Shown piece after piece: positions 8,829 to 12,719 of a stretch of DNA of 12,719 nt; within the stretch, counting starts at the first letter, position 1; each line of letters starts with the position of its first letter. The position numbers were made by a program, and so were the translations under genes. This DNA is from Azonexaceae bacterium (GTDB lineage Bacteria > Pseudomonadota > Gammaproteobacteria > Burkholderiales > Rhodocyclaceae): NCBI GenBank assembly GCA_009469665.1, contig SSTB01000098.1, forward strand, positions 1-12,719. Direction: 5' to 3'. The notes below the pieces were generated by a model. It was not told where the DNA came from. It saw nothing but the letters and a program-made list of their open reading frames with translations, and made no database searches.

Positions 8829-10124
8829 CTACACCAGGAACATGGTGGCGTTTTCCAGATCCTCGTGGGTCTTGCCCTGCTGCAGGACGTTTACGAACTT
8901 GCGCCAGATGATGTCAGGCTCGCCCAGCTTGAAACCGTAGAACCCGTTGAAGCCGTTGGCCTTGTCGCGCACCGCGAGGGCCTTGACGGTCGACTGTTCG
9001 AGGCGCCCCAACTGCACGGTGGCGTCGCTCCACACGTTGAGGGGGAGCGGATCGGTCGAATGGGCCTGAAAACCGAAGGCGGAAACCTCGACCACCTGCA
9101 TTTGGTATCGCAGGCGCCCGTCAGAAATGACCACGGCGAGTTCTCCCGGACACTTCACCGAATAACGCTGGTGCTGACGCAACTGGGCCCCCGCGCCCTC
9201 GCGCTCCGGGAGTTGCGGCAGGACGCTGCGGTACTCCCCTAGGTCGTAGATGGAGTGCAGGAGCAGCCTCTTGCGCTCATCAAGATTGGCAAACCCCTGA
9301 GTGCGCTGGTTGAAGAAATAATCGAGCAGTTCCGGCGTCATCACTGGATCATTGGTCGTGAAGTAGCGCCGCTTGGGAAGATGGATATTGGGCAACCTTA
9401 CCTCGGCGAAGTAGGCATACAGGTTCTTGCGCGCCGGCTTCTTGCCGTAGATCGCCTTGAAGGTGGCCGGGGCGTAGAGCAGATCGAGGCTCGCACCGAC
9501 GGCTGGCGCCCCGTTGGCGAAATCGTACTCCTCGACCACATTGGCCGTAAGCCGCTGGAAGAACAGCAGCGACTCGTACATTTCGATGCGGTTCGGGTTC
9601 ACGGCGATGACCAGGTGCCGCACATCGAAGAAGGTCGTGCAGTACTCGTACATGAACTTCATCAAGGGAAAGAGGATCGACCCTCCGGTCTTGCGGAAGC
9701 GGGGATGGACCGCCAAAGCAGAAACTTCGGCCACCTGCCCTTCCCGGGCGCGCACATTGGAGAGGTCGAAGATGGCCTGGAGCGGGAAACCAAGGGCGCT
9801 CTCGCGGATGAGGGAGATGGTACCCACTACCTCTCCGTCCCACTTGGCACACAGGGTCGTCGTCGTCGGCAGTGCATGGTAGAGGGTCACCCGCATCCCG
9901 GAAGGATCGGGCTGCATGAAGCCGGCGTCCACGTAGGCGTCGTGCAGGAGGCGGAAACAGGCCTCCAGTTCCTCCCGCGTTTCAGCGATCTTCAATTGCA
10001 GACGCTCGCTGGGGGCCGGATCGCAATCGACAAAGGAACGATAGATGGCAAAGCGCCGCTCCCGCGGCAAAGCCGCAAACAGCCTGCGCATGGCGCGATG
10101 CCATAGTTTTCCGATTGACGACAT
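8829..10124 (-). CDS. FeeM-like N-acyltransferase (GNAT fold) fused to a C-terminal PilZ domain
   Basis: A 431-residue soluble protein in two parts. Residues ~45-245 resemble the N-acyl amino acid synthase FeeM / autoinducer-synthase branch of GNAT acyltransferases: an acceptor-side region with HDAYVDAGFMQ (61-71), then a core strand VAEVSALAVHPRFRKTGG (131-148) that is the usual acyl-carrier contact. Residues ~314-415 look like a PilZ domain: RQHQR (316-320) fits RxxxR, and EVSAFG (346-351) fits [D/N]xSxxG except for Glu at the first position. Inference: c-di-GMP binding may control acylation. Acyl donor and acceptor are unknown. The ATG at 10124 is preferred: codons upstream are AT-rich and unlike the gene, and candidate promoter elements lie there. 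An alternative ATG at 10199 has a better GGAG (5 bases away) and would add 25 residues. The gene is transcribed away from xseA and probably alone. Related acyltransferases are known in exosortase/PEP-CTERM clusters. Confidence 0.8.
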   Translation of the reverse strand: MSSIGKLWHRAMRRLFAALPRERRFAIYRSFVDCDPAPSERLQLKIAETREELEACFRLLHDAYVDAGFMQPDPSGMRVTLYHALPTTTTLCAKWDGEVVGTISLIRESALGFPLQAIFDLSNVRAREGQVAEVSALAVHPRFRKTGGSILFPLMKFMYEYCTTFFDVRHLVIAVNPNRIEMYESLLFFQRLTANVVEEYDFANGAPAVGASLDLLYAPATFKAIYGKKPARKNLYAYFAEVRLPNIHLPKRRYFTTNDPVMTPELLDYFFNQRTQGFANLDERKRLLLHSIYDLGEYRSVLPQLPEREGAGAQLRQHQRYSVKCPGELAVVISDGRLRYQMQVVEVSAFGFQAHSTDPLPLNVWSDATVQLGRLEQSTVKALAVRDKANGFNGFYGFKLGEPDIIWRKFVNVLQQGKTHEDLENATMFLV

Positions 10125-10173
10125 GCCCTGGACTGCCTTGTTATTTTCCCCGCTTGGAATATTACTCCAGGGC
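10125..10173 (-). repeat. 8-bp inverted repeat abutting the acyltransferase-PilZ start codon
   Basis: On the plus strand GCCCTGGA (10125-10132) pairs perfectly with TCCAGGGC (10166-10173) across 33 bases. The first arm touches the ATG at 10124, and the loop contains the AAGG that could act as ribosome binding site. In RNA it would close around the start. If transcription begins at the promoter proposed at 10159-10186, however, the distal arm is not transcribed, and the arms would instead be DNA half-sites around the -10 box. Confidence 0.35.
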
Positions 10174-10186
10174 CGATGTTTGGAAA
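10159..10186 (-). promoter_or_regulatory. Candidate promoter for the acyltransferase-PilZ gene
   Basis: On the minus strand TTTCCA (10186-10181) and TAATAT (10164-10159) are separated by 16 bases, each matching the sigma-70 consensus at 4 of 6 positions. It lies about 35 bases upstream of the chosen ATG in locally AT-rich DNA, and supports that start over the upstream ones. Confidence 0.35.
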
Positions 10187-10248
10187 GCCTTGATTTCATT
10201 CGCGCTCCGGATCGCTCTCGCTCAAGGGCGGGACTTACCCCCATTTTC

Positions 10249-10257
10249 TGTGGATAA
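10249..10257 (-). promoter_or_regulatory. Perfect consensus DnaA box
   Basis: TGTGGATAA is the exact complement of the high-affinity DnaA box TTATCCACA. A degenerate second copy (TGTGGAGCG) begins 12 bases downstream at 10261. With one perfect box and no nearby AT-rich unwinding region or dnaA gene it is not an origin; it could be a DnaA-regulated promoter site or a chance match. Confidence 0.35.
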
Positions 10258-10400
10258 GGTTGTGGAGCGACAGCCGCCAAGTTTCCTAAGTCGCCAGCCC
10301 GATTGAAGTTTCCCTGCCGTGCCCGAAAATCAGGCATACAGTTTTCTCACTTGCTGCGACTGTCTCCGAATGCCGCCCCCCACCCAGCCCGGAGAAGCGC

Positions 10401-10406
10401 TAGAAT
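10401..10406 (+). promoter_or_regulatory. Candidate -10 box for xseA
   Basis: TAGAAT matches TATAAT at 5 of 6 positions, 22 bases before the xseA ATG. No good -35 hexamer is found 16-18 bases upstream, where the DNA is a run of C's, so the promoter would need an activator or be weak. Confidence 0.35.
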
Positions 10407-10428
10407 TCTCGTTTGCCTCCAGCCTGCC

Positions 10429-11772
10429 ATGCTTGGAACTCCCTTGCCCCCGGTCCTGACCGTTTCCCTGCTCAACCGGCAGGTGCGCGAATGCCTGGAA
10501 GCCGGCTTTCCCCTATGCTGGGTCGCGGGTGAGGTGTCCAACCTGACTTACGCCGCATCGGGCCACGTCTACTTCACTCTGAAGGACGCCACGGCCCAGG
10601 TGCGCTGCGTCCTTTGGCGCAGCCGCGCCCAGACGCTCGGGCGACGTCTGGAAACGGGAGAACGGCTCGAAGTTCGCGCCCTGGTGTCCTTTTATGAACC
10701 CCGGGGCGAATTCCAGCTCAGTGTCGAAGCCGTGCGCAGTGCCGGCCAAGGCGAGCTTTACGAGCGCTTCCTGCGCCTCAAGGCGACCCTGGAGGAAGAA
10801 GGACTCTTTGCCCCAGCCGCCAAACGTCCCCTGCCGGCTTTCCCCCGCCGTCTGGCCATTGTGACCAGCCCGCAGGCCGCGGCCCTGCACGACGTGCTGA
10901 GTACCCTCACCCGCCGGGCGCCGCACCTGACTCTGACCCTCTACCCCACGCCGGTCCAGGGCGATGGCGCGGCCCAGGCCATCGCCTCCGCCCTTCGTCG
11001 GGCTGGCGCCGGCGGTCACGACCTCGTCCTGCTCTGCCGCGGCGGCGGCAGTATCGAAGATCTGTGGGCCTTCAACGAGGAAGCCGTTGCCCGGGCCATC
11101 CGCGCGTGCCCGGTACCCGTGGTGGCCGGTATCGGCCACGAAACCGACTTCACCATCGCAGACTTCGCCGCCGATCTGCGCGCGCCCACCCCCACCGCGG
11201 CCGCCGAACTGGCCGCCCCGGACCGGGCGGCCCTCCTCGCCCGCGTCGACAGCCTCGCCAAGCTGCTCCAGCGCCGCACGGAGCGCCATCTCGCCCAAGC
11301 CAATCAATCCCTGGATCGCCTTGCCATCCGCCTGCTCCACCCGGCACGCCGCATCGCGCTTCAGCGTGACACCCTCGCCATGGCGGCAGATCGTCTCCAG
11401 CGCAGCGCATTGCGCCGGGTGAGCGAGGAATGGATGACGTTGGCCGCCTTCAAGGCCCGCCTGACGGCCAGCCGGCCGGCCACTGTGGTGGAAGCCGAAC
11501 GCCTGCGAAGCATGGCCCTGCGCCTGGCCGGGGCAGGCCGCCACCGCCTCGCCCTCGCCAGCGGGAAACTTAAAGCCGCTTCTGCGGGTCTGAGCCCACT
11601 CAACCCCCATGCGGTGCTCTCCCGGGGTTACGCCCTGGCCCTCGACCGCCAGGGGCGTGCCATCCGGGATGCGGCATCGCTCCAGCTCGGCGAGCGCCTC
11701 CGCCTCGCTTTCGCCCGGGGAGCTGCCGGTGTCGTCGTCGAGGAATTGCCCCCCGGCCCGGCCACCCGCTAG
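10429..11772 (+). CDS. xseA: Exodeoxyribonuclease VII large subunit
   Basis: XseA is the catalytic subunit of exonuclease VII, which degrades single-stranded DNA into oligonucleotides in repair and works with several copies of the small XseB. The 447-residue protein has an N-terminal OB-fold (about 10-105) with GEVSNLTYAASGHVYFTLKD (34-53) and FYEPRGEFQL. The catalytic domain follows, with VTSPQAAALHDVL (145-157), YPTPVQGD (172-179), RGGGSIEDLWAFNEE (204-218) and GHETDFTIADFAADLRAPTP (236-255). An Arg-rich coiled-coil region (about 265-400) precedes the C-terminal LNPHAVLSRGYALAL. The ATG at 10429 gives the family's usual start (MLGTPLPPVLTVSLLN); the 42 open codons before it are not conserved. 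A clear Shine-Dalgarno is lacking. xseB is not in the window. Confidence 0.96.
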   Translation: MLGTPLPPVLTVSLLNRQVRECLEAGFPLCWVAGEVSNLTYAASGHVYFTLKDATAQVRCVLWRSRAQTLGRRLETGERLEVRALVSFYEPRGEFQLSVEAVRSAGQGELYERFLRLKATLEEEGLFAPAAKRPLPAFPRRLAIVTSPQAAALHDVLSTLTRRAPHLTLTLYPTPVQGDGAAQAIASALRRAGAGGHDLVLLCRGGGSIEDLWAFNEEAVARAIRACPVPVVAGIGHETDFTIADFAADLRAPTPTAAAELAAPDRAALLARVDSLAKLLQRRTERHLAQANQSLDRLAIRLLHPARRIALQRDTLAMAADRLQRSALRRVSEEWMTLAAFKARLTASRPATVVEAERLRSMALRLAGAGRHRLALASGKLKAASAGLSPLNPHAVLSRGYALALDRQGRAIRDAASLQLGERLRLAFARGAAGVVVEELPPGPATR

Positions 11773-11775
11773 ACT
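11746..11775 (+). promoter_or_regulatory. Candidate sodB promoter overlapping the xseA stop codon
   Basis: TTGCCC (11746-11751) and TAGACT (11770-11775) are 18 bases apart and each match the sigma-70 consensus at 4 of 6 positions. The -10 box includes the xseA TAG. It would allow sodB to be expressed independently of xseA. Confidence 0.35.
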
Positions 11776-11827
11776 CCTGGCATTACCACCGCTTTCCCTC
11801 AACCCCAATCCAGATCCGGAGAAAACC

Positions 11828-12415
11828 ATGGAACACCAACTGCCGCCCCTGCCCTATGCCAAGGACGCCCTCGCCCCCCACATGTCGGCGGAAACTTTCG
11901 ACTATCACTACGCCAAGCACCACCAGGCCTACGTCACCAACCTGAACAATCTCATCAAGGGCAGCGAGTACGAAAACCTCGACCTGGAAGCCATCGTCAA
12001 GAAGGCCCCCGCCGGCGGCGTCTACAACAACGCCGCCCAGGTGTGGAACCACAGCTTCTTTTGGAACTGCATGAAACCCGCCGGCGGCGGTGCCCCCAGC
12101 GGTGCCCTGGCAGCCGCCATCGACAAGAAGTGGGGCTCCCTGGATGACTTCAAGAAGGCTTTCCAGGCCTCCGCCGTAGGCAACTTCGGCTCCGGCTGGA
12201 CCTGGCTGGTGAAAAAGGCCGACGGCACCGTCGATATCGTCAACATGGGCGCCGCCGGCACCCCCCTGACCACCGGCGACAAGGCCCTGCTCTGCGTCGA
12301 CGTCTGGGAGCACGCCTACTACATCGACTACCGCAACCTGCGGCCCAAGTTTGTCGAGACCTTTCTCAACAATCTGGTGAACTGGAGCTTCGCGGAACAG
12401 AATTTCGGCGGGTAA
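11828..12415 (+). CDS. sodB: Superoxide dismutase, iron type
   Basis: SodB converts superoxide to oxygen and hydrogen peroxide in the cytoplasm. The 195-residue protein has the full metal site: His27 (FDYHYAKHH), His75 (QVWNHSFFW), Asp158 and His162 (DVWEHAYYIDY). Gln71 in NNAAQVWNH is at the position that marks iron enzymes; manganese enzymes place the active-site Gln later in the chain. No signal peptide is seen. The ATG at 11828 has GGAG 6 bases upstream and gives the standard N-terminus MEHQLPPLPY. The open frame to the left runs through xseA in another frame and is spurious. The gene starts 55 bp after xseA, has its own candidate promoter, and ends before a strong terminator. Confidence 0.97.
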   Translation: MEHQLPPLPYAKDALAPHMSAETFDYHYAKHHQAYVTNLNNLIKGSEYENLDLEAIVKKAPAGGVYNNAAQVWNHSFFWNCMKPAGGGAPSGALAAAIDKKWGSLDDFKKAFQASAVGNFGSGWTWLVKKADGTVDIVNMGAAGTPLTTGDKALLCVDVWEHAYYIDYRNLRPKFVETFLNNLVNWSFAEQNFGG

Positions 12416-12470
12416 TTGCCGAGTTCTGGCCGGAAACGCAAGTCTGAGCAGTTCCGGGCTCGCAACTGAC

Positions 12471-12504
12471 AAGAAGGGCACCCTGTCACCAGGGTGCCCT
12501 TCTT
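12471..12504. terminator. Perfect two-way terminator between sodB and the PEP-CTERM gene
   Basis: AAGAAGGGCACCCTG (12471-12485) and CAGGGTGCCCTTCTT (12490-12504) form a perfect 15-bp stem with the 4-base loop TCAC. The outer TTCTT on either strand gives a modest pyrimidine tail. It sits between two convergent genes, 55 bases after the sodB stop. The rest of the gap (12416-12524) shows no gene. Confidence 0.88.
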
Positions 12505-12524
12505 CGTTGGTCCAACCCAGTTGC

Positions 12525-12719
12525 TTAGCCGCGGAGATGCTTTCGGCGTCGACCGATGGCGCCCGCCCCCAGACCGGCTACGGCAAGACAAGCAAGGATG
12601 CCAGGCTCAGCAACGGTCGCAGAATCGCCTACCCGCGCCACAAGAGCAAAGCTGAAGGTGCTGGGAATGAAATCGCCAGCGTAATCCAGCCCCGTCATCG
12701 ACAGCGTGCTGCCGTCGAA
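12525..12719 (-). CDS. PEP-CTERM sorting-domain protein, C-terminal fragment; 5' end outside window
   Basis: The frame enters from the right edge and ends at TAA (12525-12527), giving the last 64 residues. The tail is a PEP-CTERM signal: VAEPG (36-40), then a hydrophobic helix ILACLAVAGLGAGAIG (41-56), then the basic cluster RRRKHLRG. Such proteins are exported, cut and anchored by an exosortase, and often occur with exopolysaccharide loci in floc- or biofilm-forming bacteria. The motif reads AEP instead of the commoner PEP, a known variation. The upstream part (LSMTGLDYAGDFIPSTFSFALVARV) looks like the end of a beta-rich extracellular domain, with no recognisable function. The protein is incomplete, so its size and role cannot be judged. 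Confidence 0.85.
   Translation of the reverse strand, partial: FDGSTLSMTGLDYAGDFIPSTFSFALVARVGDSATVAEPGILACLAVAGLGAGAIGRRRKHLRG

Larger units (their letters stand above)
10125..10428. other. Intergenic region between the divergent acyltransferase-PilZ and xseA genes
   Basis: These 304 bases hold no convincing gene. Both flanking frames stay open into it, but the encoded residues do not match either family. It contains an inverted repeat next to the acyltransferase start, a candidate leftward promoter, a perfect DnaA box at 10249-10257, a small imperfect hairpin (GCCCGA/TCAGGC, 10321-10335) and a -10-like hexamer before xseA. Confidence 0.7.

Noticed and set aside
10125..10337. 71-codon N-terminal extension of the acyltransferase-PilZ gene
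   Set aside because: The extension would run across the intergenic region and past candidate promoter elements, uses codons unlike the gene and shows no conserved residues. The start at 10199 remains a weaker alternative.
10303..10428. 42-codon N-terminal extension of xseA
   Set aside because: XseA proteins start close to the OB-fold as with the ATG at 10429; the extra residues are not family-like and cover a -10-like box.
10125..10428. Replication origin suggested by the DnaA box
   Set aside because: Only one perfect box, no AT-rich unwinding element and no dnaA/dnaN/gidA neighbours.
11609..11827. Open frame joining the end of xseA to sodB
   Set aside because: This part is out of frame with xseA, which is intact to 11772; sodB has its own ribosome binding site and standard N-terminus at 11828.
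10513..11829. 438-codon open frame on the minus strand opposite xseA
   Set aside because: It is Gly/Ala-rich antisense shadow of xseA with no recognisable motif; xseA has its complete family pattern.

Overview
The window is GC-rich, densely packed chromosomal DNA that looks like a betaproteobacterium of the Rhodocyclales type (Dechloromonas/Azoarcus/Zoogloea relatives). Three things point there: the gene order exbB-exbD-lpxK-ycaR-kdsB-adk, the pairing of a pyrophosphate-dependent phosphofructokinase with a proton-pumping pyrophosphatase, and a PEP-CTERM protein at the right edge. This is an inference from family knowledge; no database search was possible. No mobile element, CRISPR array, tRNA or rRNA was seen.

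Left (1-1610): the C-terminal 295 codons of the lipid II flippase MurJ run rightward. A PEBP-family (YbhB/YbcL-like) protein follows, and its ribosome binding site overlaps the murJ stop codon. A strong two-way terminator separates this pair from the next, oppositely oriented block.

Centre (1625-8726, all on the minus strand, read right to left): exbB, exbD, lpxK, a tiny Trm112/YcaR-type gene (58 codons, GTG start) and kdsB form an unbroken chain of overlapping genes for envelope energy transduction and lipid A/Kdo synthesis. After a 104-bp gap come adk, pfp (10-13 bp after adk) and hppA (69 bp after pfp). The last three are an adenylate/pyrophosphate energy module: Adk balances adenine nucleotides, PPi-PFK spends or makes PPi in a reversible glycolytic step, and HppA turns PPi into a proton gradient.

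Right-centre (8829-10428): a minus-strand gene encodes a FeeM/autoinducer-synthase-like N-acyltransferase fused to a C-terminal PilZ domain, which suggests an acyltransferase under c-di-GMP control. It is the least conventional gene here. The 304-bp region between it and the divergent xseA holds candidate promoters, an inverted repeat at the acyltransferase start codon and one perfect DnaA box.

Right (10429-12719): xseA (exonuclease VII large subunit) and sodB (iron superoxide dismutase) run rightward and end at a perfect 15-bp two-way terminator. Beyond it, on the minus strand, are the last 64 residues of a PEP-CTERM surface protein cut off by the window edge. Exosortase systems often come with FeeM-like acyltransferases, so the acyltransferase-PilZ protein and this protein may both belong to surface or exopolysaccharide biology, but the sequence here does not prove a link.
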